DNA of 32,258 nt from UMGS1532 sp045594795. Lineage in GTDB: Bacteria; Bacillota; Clostridia; Oscillospirales; Acutalibacteraceae. Shown here piece by piece: positions 1 through 8,077 of the stretch. The notes beneath the pieces are model-generated. The model saw nothing but the letters and a program-made list of their open reading frames with translations. It made no database searches and was not told the origin of the DNA. The stretch covers positions 1 through 32,258 of the forward strand of contig JAZNZF010000034.1 in NCBI GenBank assembly GCA_045594795.1, read 5' to 3'. A program made the position numbers and the translations under genes. Within the stretch, counting starts at the first letter, position 1. Each line of letters starts with the position of its first letter.

Positions 1-99
1 TATCATATCATAATCATCAACTTCATTACTTTTTGAACAACCACATATAAAAATTGCAAACAATAAGATAAATATATAACCTATAGCTGTGATTTTCAT
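1..99 (-). CDS. Small lipoprotein, 3' end cut off by window; candidate immunity protein
   Basis: An ATG at 99-97 opens a frame that runs off the window edge. The 33 visible residues start MKITAIGYIFILLFAIFICG and continue to a Cys, then a polar stretch (SKSNEVDD), which is the layout of a lipoprotein signal peptide with an ICGC-type lipobox. The start overlaps the stop of the metallopeptidase gene by one base (TAATG), so translation is probably coupled, and a GGATGGG ribosome binding site lies just upstream. A small membrane-anchored protein fused translationally to an Rhs toxin tip is the usual position for an immunity gene; that role is inferred from position only. The C-terminal part is not visible, so no family can be assigned. 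Confidence 0.6.
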   Translation of the reverse strand, partial: MKITAIGYIFILLFAIFICGCSKSNEVDDYDMI

Positions 100-629
100 T
101 AAACCCATCCTTGTTCTCTATTGTTCTTATATGCCATCAAAGCTTTTATAACATCATAATTATTAACGCTTTTAGCTTCCCATTGGCTGCCCATCATAGA
201 GTAATTTCCTTTGTAAGAATATTTTTTCCTAATTTTATTAGATGCATTATACAAATCATTTATTCCAAGTATATGCCCAAACTCATGTGCACATACTCGC
301 TCAAAGTCATCAACAGAGTAATACCCGTCACTTCTACTATCACCTTTATACAAGTGCATAGATCCAGGTCTGTCTTTCCTCCAACCAAACAGTGACATTA
401 CAACACAACTTACACCTAATGAGTTATAAGACATAACAACAATTCTATTAGATGGATTATAACGTTGAAGTGTTTTTCTTTTGGAGTATTTAACGTTTAT
501 ATCTGTAGTAAGAGAAACCTTGTATCCAAAAACCTCAAATTTCCCTTTCCAATATTTTTCTATTCCCTTTCTAAAACACGTTATATATTCAATTCTTTTA
601 ATAGTTTTTATTGCTAAATCACCTAACAT
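99..629 (-). CDS. Metallopeptidase toxin domain of Rhs tip 1 (metzincin-like)
   Basis: This frame carries VCAHEFGHILGINDLY, the zinc motif HExxHxxGxxD/H of metzincins, and a later YSMMG that fits the Met-turn. A catalytic Glu and the zinc-binding His residues are therefore present. The domain follows directly on the Rhs core but in the -1 frame: the frame stays open upstream of this ATG as far as the A7 tract at 658-664, where it meets the Rhs core frame. The ATG at 629 has no convincing ribosome binding site, so this is more likely the displaced C-terminal toxin domain of the Rhs protein than an independent gene. Polymorphic toxin systems commonly use peptidase tips; the substrate cannot be told. 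It overlaps the downstream lipoprotein start (TAATG). Confidence 0.6.
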   Translation of the reverse strand: MLGDLAIKTIKRIEYITCFRKGIEKYWKGKFEVFGYKVSLTTDINVKYSKRKTLQRYNPSNRIVVMSYNSLGVSCVVMSLFGWRKDRPGSMHLYKGDSRSDGYYSVDDFERVCAHEFGHILGINDLYNASNKIRKKYSYKGNYSMMGSQWEAKSVNNYDVIKALMAYKNNREQGWV

Positions 630-2107
630 ATCGAAATTAGCTGAAATCTTAATATCATTTTTTTGATATTAATCTTAAATTTTCCTGTTTTACCATGTTT
701 TAAATTAAGATACGACTGCAAATCTCTAGCCTTATACCCATCATAATCCACATAGGTAACAACGCTATTTTCACAATAAGCAAACAGGTTAATATCCAGC
801 ACTTCCGAACCATAACAACTAAGAATACTTGCAGTATCTTGGCAAACAAATCTACCCACAACTGGATTATAATATCTACTTTGCAAATAGTACATTTGAA
901 TATCTGAATCATAGTAATAACCGCGATATCTAAACGGATTTATAGTAGCTATTTTGCAATCTGTACTGTCGCTTTCAATAGTACATACGCCCCATGTATC
1001 GTAAGAGTACCTTGCAATTGTTTCTCCGTTAGCGTCGGTTATTGCAATTACATCATTTTGAAGATTATTTATGAAATAGTATGATATTTCATTATATTTT
1101 ATTCCACATATTTCATCTGCACTATCATATAAAGGAACCAAAGTGTTATTATCCCAATTTTCACTAAGGATTTTTGTTCCTTCCAAAAAGTATCTGTGAG
1201 TTATACCTCTTACTGTTTTGCTAGTGCGTATACCGTTTGCATTGTAGGTATAGGTAATATTATCAAAGGATTTGAGTTGACGACCCTTTTCCCACGTAAG
1301 CGTATGACCGAGATAAGACAGCGGATTACCACCAGCATCGTAGGTTATGGTTTGACCGTTGTAGCTAACAAGCTTGTCTTTCCATAGAGAGTCATAATTG
1401 TACTCTATTCCGTTTTTAGTAAGAATATTACCGTAGTTATCATAGGTCATAGTATTAATCACAACACCATTTACAACCTCTGTTAAGAGCTGTCCTAAGG
1501 TATCGTAGGTATACTCGTATACGTTTTCAATGTTTTTTCCGTCTATAACATATTTATCTACAACGGAGGTAATACGCTCCTCTGCATCATACTCGTATTC
1601 GAGCGTTCTACCGTTGTTGAAACGAATAGTGCTTACAAGAGAGGTTGTTGGAGTAGATTTAAGCTTATCATTATCAACATGCTTGTAGGTAGCAACACCG
1701 TCATGGTAACTAAATTTACGGCTTACAAAGCCTTTGCCAAGTTGTAGCTCGTCGAATTCGAGTCTGCCCAAATGGTCGTTTTTGCTGTGGCTTACTACGT
1801 TCGTTGGCAAGGTATAAACTTGTGACCCGTCTTCTCTATGTTCGATAGAATATGTTTTTACTACATTTCCATCAACATAGCGTTTTTTAGTGAGATTTCC
1901 CTCTGTATCATAGTGGTAGAATACAGAGTGTTTTAGGGTTTTGGAAACCACATTTTCGGTTTTGCAACCGCTAATTCTCTGCAGTTCCACTGCCGATTCG
2001 GTTGCTCTCTGAATACGCTCACCCTTGTAATAGTAATTATACTCTATGCCATTTAAGATGTCAAGGTTACGAGCTATATTAGACCGACCACTGTGGAGAT
2101 GTTCTTA
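623..2107 (-). pseudogene. Rhs/YD-repeat core tip 1, 5'-truncated orphan
   Basis: The frame encodes YD repeats (for example YEYDAEERITSVVDKY and TYDTLGQLLTEVVNG) and ends with the conserved Rhs-associated core NPFRYRGYYYD...YYLQSRYYNPVVGRF. Full Rhs proteins are usually well over 1000 residues; here the open frame begins at a stop codon near 2108 with EHLHSGRSNIARNLDILNGI, the middle of a repeat. The first possible start is a GTG at 1990 with no ribosome binding site. It reads past the core into KINIKK, then ends in an unrelated ILRFQLISIC tail because the frame is lost at the A7 tract 658-664; one extra A would join it to the metallopeptidase frame. It begins only about 25 bases after a terminator, leaving no room for a clear promoter. 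I read it as a silent or recombination-donor toxin tip. Confidence 0.75.
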
Positions 2108-2132
2108 ATATGCAATGGCAATTATATTATAG

Positions 2133-2159
2133 AAAAAGCGGTCAGCTTTTGCTGACCGC
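2133..2159 (-). terminator. Rho-independent terminator after Rhs tip 2 unit
   Basis: A perfect 9-bp stem (GCGGTCAGC at 2138-2146 with GCTGACCGC at 2151-2159) closes a four-base loop. Read on the minus strand it is followed by TTTTT, giving a textbook intrinsic terminator just after the candidate immunity gene. It separates the tip 2 unit from the tip 1 unit. Confidence 0.9.
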
Positions 2160-2182
2160 CCCATATCTCCTTGATTGATTAT

Positions 2183-2623
2183 TTAATCCTGCCAATCCTT
2201 TGTACTCAATAAATACCGTTCGGGATTTTCTTGACTTCTTTTAATATGTAAAGTTGTTTGTGGAGTAAATTCGAAAATTGAATTATCTATTGAAATAAAA
2301 TCTTCATTTAAAATTAGGTCATAAACTAGAGTGTTGTCTTTGCAGAAAGCTATTCTATATAAAAAATCAGATTCAAGTGCTTTAAAGTCTCCTACTATTC
2401 CTTTTTGTAGAATTTGTTCTCCAACACCATAATTCTGTTTATCAATATACGCAATATCCCAATCAAAATTTGTTATATCTTTTATTTTTATCGTATTACT
2501 TTCTTCACATGTAATTAACAACCTGTCATATAAATCTAAATTATCACGATGTGATATGAATGTTATCAATACAATAAAAGTAGTTAAAAACAATAAAACA
2601 CCCATATATTTCCTAATTTTCAT
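2183..2623 (-). CDS. Small membrane-anchored protein, candidate immunity for Rhs tip 2
   Basis: The protein begins MKIRKYMGVLLFLTTFIVLITF, one N-terminal membrane segment or uncleaved signal, followed by a soluble domain of about 120 residues containing FDWDIAYID. I do not recognise a named family. Two in-frame ATGs exist, at 2632 (with an upstream AAAGGA) and at 2623. I favour 2623 because the -1 frame of the upstream Rhs tip would stop in an ATGA overlap exactly there. Position directly after a toxin tip, small size and membrane anchoring are typical of immunity proteins; this is inference from context. A strong terminator follows. Confidence 0.6.
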   Translation of the reverse strand: MKIRKYMGVLLFLTTFIVLITFISHRDNLDLYDRLLITCEESNTIKIKDITNFDWDIAYIDKQNYGVGEQILQKGIVGDFKALESDFLYRIAFCKDNTLVYDLILNEDFISIDNSIFEFTPQTTLHIKRSQENPERYLLSTKDWQD

Positions 2624-2672
2624 CTTAACCATTTCAATAATCCTTTCTTAGCGGCAGTATAAATAATAGTAG

Positions 2673-3839
2673 CTATATTATCATATGCATCGTTTGTAAA
2701 ATAGATTTTTTTGATTTGTAGAAAAAATACCTTTTAGGATTCTTGTTTTTATTCTTATCCTTAGTCGTCCATACCTTTCTTAGTGATTTATACCAATCAC
2801 CCAATTGCATGCCAACTGCATTATTTTTAAGATCCATTTTTGAGGATTCTCCCGTTTCACCATACTCATGCGCATCGGTAAATAACTTCGCATACTTAAC
2901 TCCAATTCCATATGTAATTGCCGCACTCCAAAAAGCGTGTCTAAAAGCATTTGCCTCGTTATCATCCTTTGAAAAACTATTTCCATAAAGTTTTTTACCC
3001 CACTTTTCAGTTTGTTTTCTTGCATTATCAACTGAGTTAGCTTGAAACGGGTATTTGCAAACCAATTTTTGTTCAGCTACATTTAACTGCTTCCAACTAG
3101 CACCTACTAATTTTTTTATTATCCACACGGGCCAATTCCCATTTAAATCAATTAAATTCACTAGTTCATTAAAACAATAAATGAATAGGTTTGTTGCACT
3201 CAAATTAATAAGATTTGCACTATCCCCATTCACAAACCTACCCACAGTCGGGTCATAGTAGCGTGACTGGAGATAGTACATACCTATTTCACGGTCGAAA
3301 TAGTAACCTCTGTAACGGAATGGGTTAATGTTGGCAATATCACAGTTGGAAATATCCTGTGTTACAGTGCAAACACCCCACACATCGTAGGAATATCTTG
3401 CAACATCTTTACCTGTATTATCAGTTATAGCAATAATATCGCCCTGCAGGTTCTTTAAGAAATAATATGCAGTGCCGTTGTAGGTTATACCGCAAACAGA
3501 CTCGGTGTTATCGTAAAGAGGTACGAGAGTGTTACCATCCCAAGTTTCTTTAACGATGTTAGTGCCGTCAAGTGTGTACTCGTGTTTGACACCGTTTACA
3601 GTTTTGGATGTTCTGATACCATTTGCATTATAGGTATAGGTAATATCTTCAAAAGATTTTAGCTGTCTTCCCTTTTCCCAAGTGAGTGTATGACCTAAGT
3701 AATTAATGGGATTACCGCCATCATCATAAGTGATTGACTGACCATCGTATTCAGTCAGTAAGTCTTTCCACCTACTATCACCATAGGTGTAGGTTTTGCC
3801 ATTCTTTGTGAGAATATTTCCATAGTTATCGTAGGTCAT
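2673..3839 (-). pseudogene. Rhs/YD-repeat tip 2 with H/HE/NN-motif C-terminal domain, 5'-truncated
   Basis: The first 220 or so residues are Rhs core, closely parallel to tip 1, ending NPFRYRGYYFD...YYLQSRYYDPTVGRFV. The tip domain contains NEANAFRHAFW (residues about 295-303), DAHEYG (about 322-327) and MDLKNNAVG (about 335-343). Spaced H, HE and D/NN residues suggest a metal-dependent enzyme; the pattern resembles the DUF6973 domain seen at the ends of Rhs/WapA-like proteins, recalled from memory. The in-frame open stretch begins at about 3890, right after the potCD stop, and no ribosome binding site precedes the ATG at 3839. The last ten residues (after KSKK) look out of frame: a -1 shift at the A7 tract 2706-2712 gives a longer C-terminus ending at 2620. 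It may be read by transcription continuing from the pot operon. Confidence 0.65.
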
Positions 3840-3894
3840 GGTGTTTACTGCTACACCGTTAGGTATATCTACAGAGTGAATTAAAATTATTTAT

Positions 3895-5835
3895 TTAAGA
3901 AAGTTTAACATCTTCCCAAAGTTTATCCATATATCTTCTTACTTCAACGCTCTGGTTATGGTAATAAAAGCATTTTGGCCTATTCTTATCGCTTGGGTAC
4001 AAAATCTCGTTATCATAATAGGTATAATTTTTCATATCCATAACAGCTTTGTTCGGTGTCGCATAGCAGATATATTCTGCGTTTGCAAGTGCTACCTCAG
4101 GCTCTAAAAGGAAATTAATATACATTAACGCTGCTTCATAGTTTTGTGTAGTATTAGGAATGCAAGCTGAATCAATAAAAATGTTAGTGCCTTCTTTTGG
4201 ATAAGCTAATGCTAACTTATTGTTATTTTCCTTCATACTGAGGTAATCCCCGGCATAATACGGGGCAACCACTGCTTCGCCTGATTCCATTTTATCAAAG
4301 ACCTCGTCCATAACGTAGGACTGAAGAACATTTTTTTGTTCCTTTAATTTTTCTGCAGCAGCCTTCATATCTTTAGTTTTTGTGGTATTAATATCAATAC
4401 CTAATAATAGTTGAGCTGTAGCAAAAGCATCGCGCGGGTTATTAAAGTTTAGAATGCCATCAGCTTTATATTTTTCGTTCCAAAGCACGTTCCAGGTGGA
4501 TGCATCTACTTTAGAAACTACAGTTTTGTCATATATAATTCCAACCATACCAACAGAAAACGGAACAGAATATTCATTCTTAGGGTCAAAATAAACATTC
4601 TTATACATATCGTCTATGTACTTATAGTTGGAAAGCTTTTCCGGATAAAACTTCTTAAGCATACCCTCGTTTGCCATACGGGAAATCATATAATCAGAAG
4701 GTATTATGACATCATAGGAAATACCGCCGCTTTTGATTTTAGAATACATAGCCTCGTTTGAATCAAAATTGGTGTAGTTAACCTTAATGCCGGTAAGTTT
4801 TTCAAATTCTGCATTAACGTCCAACGAATCGTCAGACCCATCAGACATATATTCGCCCCAGTTAAAAACATTAAGTTCGGTGCCTGCTAACTCGCGAGTA
4901 TACTCTGCTCTAAGATTAATAGAAGGCTTGGCGTTTTTATCTGTAAAATTAGAAAAAAGTATAACTGTGGCTGATAAAACAACAACTAATACAACAGACG
5001 TTACTCTGCAAATTTTGGGGTATACAGAATGCTTTTTGTGTTTTGCATTAGAATCATCACTGGATTTAGCAACGTTGTTTAATATCAGCAGAATGAGCAC
5101 TGCTACGAAAACAGCCGTAGAAAGAGCATAAATATCAAGCTTAACTCTACGTTTGGTCATTGAGTAAATCAAAATTGGTAGTGTCTGAAAATCAGAACCG
5201 CTTGTAAAATGGCTGATTACAAAATCATCAAGAGATAATGTAAACGCCATAACAAAACCGGTTGAAATACCCGACGAAATGCAAGGTAATATAACCTTGA
5301 AGAAACATTTTACCGCAGTACATCCTAAATCCTCCGCAGCCTCAGCTAAATGTGCATCAGTTTGTTTTAACTTAGGCATAACCGAAAGCATAACATAAGG
5401 AATGTTGAAAGTAATATGCGCGATTAATAAAGTAAAGAAATTTAACGAACTGCTTTTAGAGATTATACCGCCAACGAACACAAACAAAAGCATCATAGAA
5501 ATACCGGTAACAATATCAGGATTCATCATAGGGATATTTGTTACTGACATAGTAAGACTTTTTGTCCATTTTTTGCGGAATGCATGGGTTCCAACTGCAG
5601 CTGCTGTACCAATTATGGTTGCAATAACCGAGGAAAGCGAAGCAAGTATTATTGAGTTTTTTAATGCATTTATCAGTTCGGTATTATAAATAAGTTCTTT
5701 ATACCATTTTAGCGAAAAACCTGTAAACACAGACGTGCTGCTTGAAAGATTAAAAGAATAAACAACAATAACTATAAGTGGTGCAAAGAGAAATAAAAAG
5801 ATTAAAAAGGTATATATTCTTGAGAGATGTTTCAT
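3895..5835 (-). CDS. potCD: Spermidine/putrescine ABC transporter, permease PotC fused to binding protein PotD
   Basis: A 646-residue fusion. Residues 1 to about 260 are a PotC-type inner-membrane permease with the EAA loop (EAAEDLGCTAVKCFFKVILP) that docks on the ATPase. Another membrane segment (about 280-300, TSVVLVVVLSATVILFSNF) then tethers a PotD-type polyamine-binding domain, which starts near ELNVFNWGEYMSDG. The binding domain contains the expected segments (SYDVIIPSDYMI, SVPFSVGMVGIIYD, GEAVVAPYYAGD). The fusion leaves the binding domain permanently anchored on the outside of the membrane, one per permease. The ATG overlaps the end of potB in an ATGA, indicating coupled translation. 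Such PotC-PotD fusions are known in Clostridia. No terminator is visible before the Rhs tip that follows. Confidence 0.92.
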   Translation of the reverse strand: MKHLSRIYTFLIFLFLFAPLIVIVVYSFNLSSSTSVFTGFSLKWYKELIYNTELINALKNSIILASLSSVIATIIGTAAAVGTHAFRKKWTKSLTMSVTNIPMMNPDIVTGISMMLLFVFVGGIISKSSSLNFFTLLIAHITFNIPYVMLSVMPKLKQTDAHLAEAAEDLGCTAVKCFFKVILPCISSGISTGFVMAFTLSLDDFVISHFTSGSDFQTLPILIYSMTKRRVKLDIYALSTAVFVAVLILLILNNVAKSSDDSNAKHKKHSVYPKICRVTSVVLVVVLSATVILFSNFTDKNAKPSINLRAEYTRELAGTELNVFNWGEYMSDGSDDSLDVNAEFEKLTGIKVNYTNFDSNEAMYSKIKSGGISYDVIIPSDYMISRMANEGMLKKFYPEKLSNYKYIDDMYKNVYFDPKNEYSVPFSVGMVGIIYDKTVVSKVDASTWNVLWNEKYKADGILNFNNPRDAFATAQLLLGIDINTTKTKDMKAAAEKLKEQKNVLQSYVMDEVFDKMESGEAVVAPYYAGDYLSMKENNNKLALAYPKEGTNIFIDSACIPNTTQNYEAALMYINFLLEPEVALANAEYICYATPNKAVMDMKNYTYYDNEILYPSDKNRPKCFYYHNQSVEVRRYMDKLWEDVKLS

Positions 5836-6653
5836 ATTAGCACTCCCCCATCTTCATCAGCAAACCTGTTCATAATAAACATACTGATAAGTATAAATAC
5901 CATTAAAATAAGAGATAGCGCCGCACCTAAATTATAGTTACTAGCACTCATAAACTGCGCCTCGATGGAGTCGCCGATAAGTAAGGTTTTGCCGCCACCG
6001 AGTTTTTGAGAAATATAAAACGTACTTACTGCAGGTACAAATACCATAGTTATGCCCGAAATAATTCCTGGCAAGCTCATTGGAAGAATTATTTTTTTTA
6101 GCTTGTAAAACGCATTAGAGCCAAGGTCTTCAGCTGCTTCTAATAGCGGTGTTTCGATTTTACACATAACAGAATAAATTGGTAAAATCATATAGGGTAT
6201 GTAGTTATAAACCATACCTAAAATTACAGCACCGGGCGTGTTGATAAGCTGAACCGGAGATAGCCCGAGCCATTTTAACACGTTATTGATGATGCCGGTG
6301 TTAGACAAGATTGTAATCCACGAATATGTGCGGATTAAAAAGTTCATCCACATCGGTAACATAACGAGCATCATCATGGTTTTTTGAGCGTTTTCGCTTT
6401 TTCGTGCCATAAAATAGGCGAAAGGATATGATAGCAACAAACATATAATTGTTGCTATAAAAGCGTATAACAATGAAATTGCAAGGGTTTCGCCATATCT
6501 GGAAAGCTGAGTAATATTTTCAAAAGTAAATGCTCCGCTACTGTCTGTAAATGCGTAATACACAACCATTATTAACGGAACAATGATGAAAATTGCCATC
6601 CAAACCAGATACGGTGAAGCAATTAATCTGCTGCCGAACGGTTTGTTATTCAA
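5832..6653 (-). CDS. potB: Spermidine/putrescine ABC transporter permease PotB
   Basis: A 273-residue integral membrane permease with about six hydrophobic segments and an EAA loop (LLEAAEDLGSNAFYKLKKIILP) near residues 175-195. It pairs with the PotC half of the downstream fusion to form the membrane channel for polyamine uptake. The start is a TTG overlapping the potA stop (TTGA); an in-frame TGA just upstream excludes an earlier start, and a GAGGAGG ribosome binding site lies 8 bases before it. The gene contains an uninterrupted A8 run in frame (near 6092-6099), useful as a comparison for the frameshifted A7 runs in the Rhs tips. Confidence 0.93.
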   Translation of the reverse strand: MNNKPFGSRLIASPYLVWMAIFIIVPLIMVVYYAFTDSSGAFTFENITQLSRYGETLAISLLYAFIATIICLLLSYPFAYFMARKSENAQKTMMMLVMLPMWMNFLIRTYSWITILSNTGIINNVLKWLGLSPVQLINTPGAVILGMVYNYIPYMILPIYSVMCKIETPLLEAAEDLGSNAFYKLKKIILPMSLPGIISGITMVFVPAVSTFYISQKLGGGKTLLIGDSIEAQFMSASNYNLGAALSLILMVFILISMFIMNRFADEDGGVLI

Positions 6654-7771
6654 TCTTCATCCTCCTCAAGCTCACTCAATTGGTCTATTTCGTCGCTAAA
6701 TGAACTATAGTCACCATATAAACCGGAATATTTGGACTTGTGCATAATATGAATAGCATCGGGGTCGATAGATAGTCCAACAAACTCGTCGACATGATGC
6801 TCGTCGGTTGTTTGAATCATCCATTTAAAGCCATCGATATCGATAATTATTTCATAATGCACACCCATAAAGGTAACCGATGTAATGGTACCGGTAAGTG
6901 CTCCCTGCTGACTTGGTACTATATCGATATCTTCGGGTCTGATTACTACGTCAACATTTTCGTTGGGCTCAAAGCCTCTATCAAGGCATGTGAAATCCTT
7001 GCCGAAAACATTAACTAAAAAGTCTTTTTTCATTATGCCATCAAGTATGTTTGACTCACCAATAAAATCAGCAACAAACGCATTTTGAGGCTCGTTATAG
7101 ATATCTTGCGGTGTGCCGATTTGCTGAATTTCACCATCGTTCATAACAACAACAGTGTCAGACATAGCCAAAGCTTCTTCCTGGTCGTGTGTAACAAATA
7201 CGAAGGTTATACCGAGGCTCTGTTGAATGTTTTTGAGCTCTACCTGCATATCTTTGCGCATTTTCAGGTCGAGCGCCGCCAAAGGCTCGTCAAGTAAAAG
7301 AACTTTAGGACGGTTTATAATAGCTCGTGCTATAGCAACACGTTGTTGCTGACCACCCGAAAGGTTATTGACATTACGTTTTTCAAAGCCTGAAAGATTT
7401 ACAAGCCTTAGCATTTCGGTAACCCGTTCTTTAATCTCCTTTTTAGGAACCTTTTTAACCGATAAACCGAACGCAATGTTGTCATAAACATTCATATTAG
7501 GAAAAAGTGCGTAACGCTGAAAAATGGTGTTAACCTGTCTTTTATATGCAGGAACACCATTAATTTTTTTACCGTCAAACAAAATGGTACCCTCGTCAGG
7601 TTCAACAAAACCTGCGATAATACGAAGGGTTGTAGTTTTACCGCAGCCCGAAGGGCCAAGCAAGGTTACAAACTCTTTATCCTTAATAGCAAGCGTAAAA
7701 TCGCGCAGGATTTGTTCGTCATCGAACGATACCGAAATGTTTTCTAATTTAATAATATAATTGTCTGCCAT
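6650..7771 (-). CDS. potA: Spermidine/putrescine ABC transporter ATP-binding protein PotA
   Basis: A 373-residue ABC ATPase. Walker A GPSGCGKTT (about 39-47), signature LSGGQQQRVAIARA (about 137-150), Walker B VLLLDEP (about 157-163) and the switch His in VFVTHDQEEA are all present. The C-terminal third is a TOBE-type regulatory domain (VVIRPEDIDIV, ITSVTFMGVHYEI), and an acidic tail LSELEEDED ends the protein. It energises polyamine import through PotB and PotCD. First gene of the operon, behind a strong promoter and a structured leader; the ATG has a GGGGGATG ribosome binding site that an 11-bp leader helix would cover. Confidence 0.95.
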   Translation of the reverse strand: MADNYIIKLENISVSFDDEQILRDFTLAIKDKEFVTLLGPSGCGKTTTLRIIAGFVEPDEGTILFDGKKINGVPAYKRQVNTIFQRYALFPNMNVYDNIAFGLSVKKVPKKEIKERVTEMLRLVNLSGFEKRNVNNLSGGQQQRVAIARAIINRPKVLLLDEPLAALDLKMRKDMQVELKNIQQSLGITFVFVTHDQEEALAMSDTVVVMNDGEIQQIGTPQDIYNEPQNAFVADFIGESNILDGIMKKDFLVNVFGKDFTCLDRGFEPNENVDVVIRPEDIDIVPSQQGALTGTITSVTFMGVHYEIIIDIDGFKWMIQTTDEHHVDEFVGLSIDPDAIHIMHKSKYSGLYGDYSSFSDEIDQLSELEEDED

Positions 7772-7940
7772 TTAAGCATCCCCCTTTGCGGACACAAAGT
7801 GTCACGTAAGCTAAATAAGCTCTGCGCGATACCCGCAAAATCGCTGTTAGTTGCCCTCCGCAAAGGGTTTTTCATAATCCTCAATTAAGGGATTACGGCA
7901 GCTAACTTGATTTCGCTCTCAACACAGATGCAAAAACGTT
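7772..7940 (-). promoter_or_regulatory. Structured 5' leader of pot operon, candidate cis-regulatory RNA
   Basis: About 165 nt separate the predicted transcription start from the potA ATG. In the transcript CCCTTTGCGGA (plus-strand 7857-7867) is perfectly complementary to TCCGCAAAGGG (7782-7792), an 11-bp helix that takes in the potA ribosome binding site. Inside it lie hairpins GCGAT/ATCGC (7826-7830 with 7840-7844) and GACAC-AAA-GTGTC (7791-7803), the latter competing for the end of the long helix. A second alternative is CCCT...AGGG inside the 5' arm. Mutually exclusive helices around a ribosome binding site suggest translational control. I do not recognise a known riboswitch class. Confidence 0.5.
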
Positions 7941-7946
7941 ATTTTA

Positions 7947-7975
7947 AATATATAAATTTTTAAGCTTATTGTCAA
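7947..7975 (-). promoter_or_regulatory. Promoter of pot operon
   Basis: On the minus strand TTGACA (7975-7970) is followed after exactly 17 bases by TATATT (7952-7947). This is a near-consensus sigma-A promoter, placing the start of transcription near 7940. Confidence 0.8.
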
Positions 7976-8030
7976 GTGATTTTAACAAATTTCTTCAAAA
8001 TAATACAATATATTAAATAAATTATTATTG

Positions 8031-8059
8031 TTGAAAAAATAATAAAAATATATTATAAT
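8031..8059 (+). promoter_or_regulatory. Promoter of coiled-coil/DUF1653/C39-like unit
   Basis: TTGAAA at 8031-8036, a 17-base spacer and TATAAT at 8054-8059 form a strong sigma-A promoter, divergent from the pot promoter about 55 bases away. The leader to the ATG at 8078 is very short, around 10-12 bases, just enough for the AGAGGTG ribosome binding site. Confidence 0.8.
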
Positions 8060-8077
8060 ATCTTAGAGGTGAAAAAA

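Noticed and set aside
2673..3839. Reading the Rhs tip 2 frame as a complete intact gene
   Set aside because: No ribosome binding site, begins in mid-repeat directly after potCD, and its last ten codons look out of frame.
7772..7940. Assignment of the pot leader to a known class (SAM-I, GEMM, ykkC, glycine, cobalamin)
   Set aside because: None of the conserved core strings of those classes could be found by eye; left as an unassigned structured leader.
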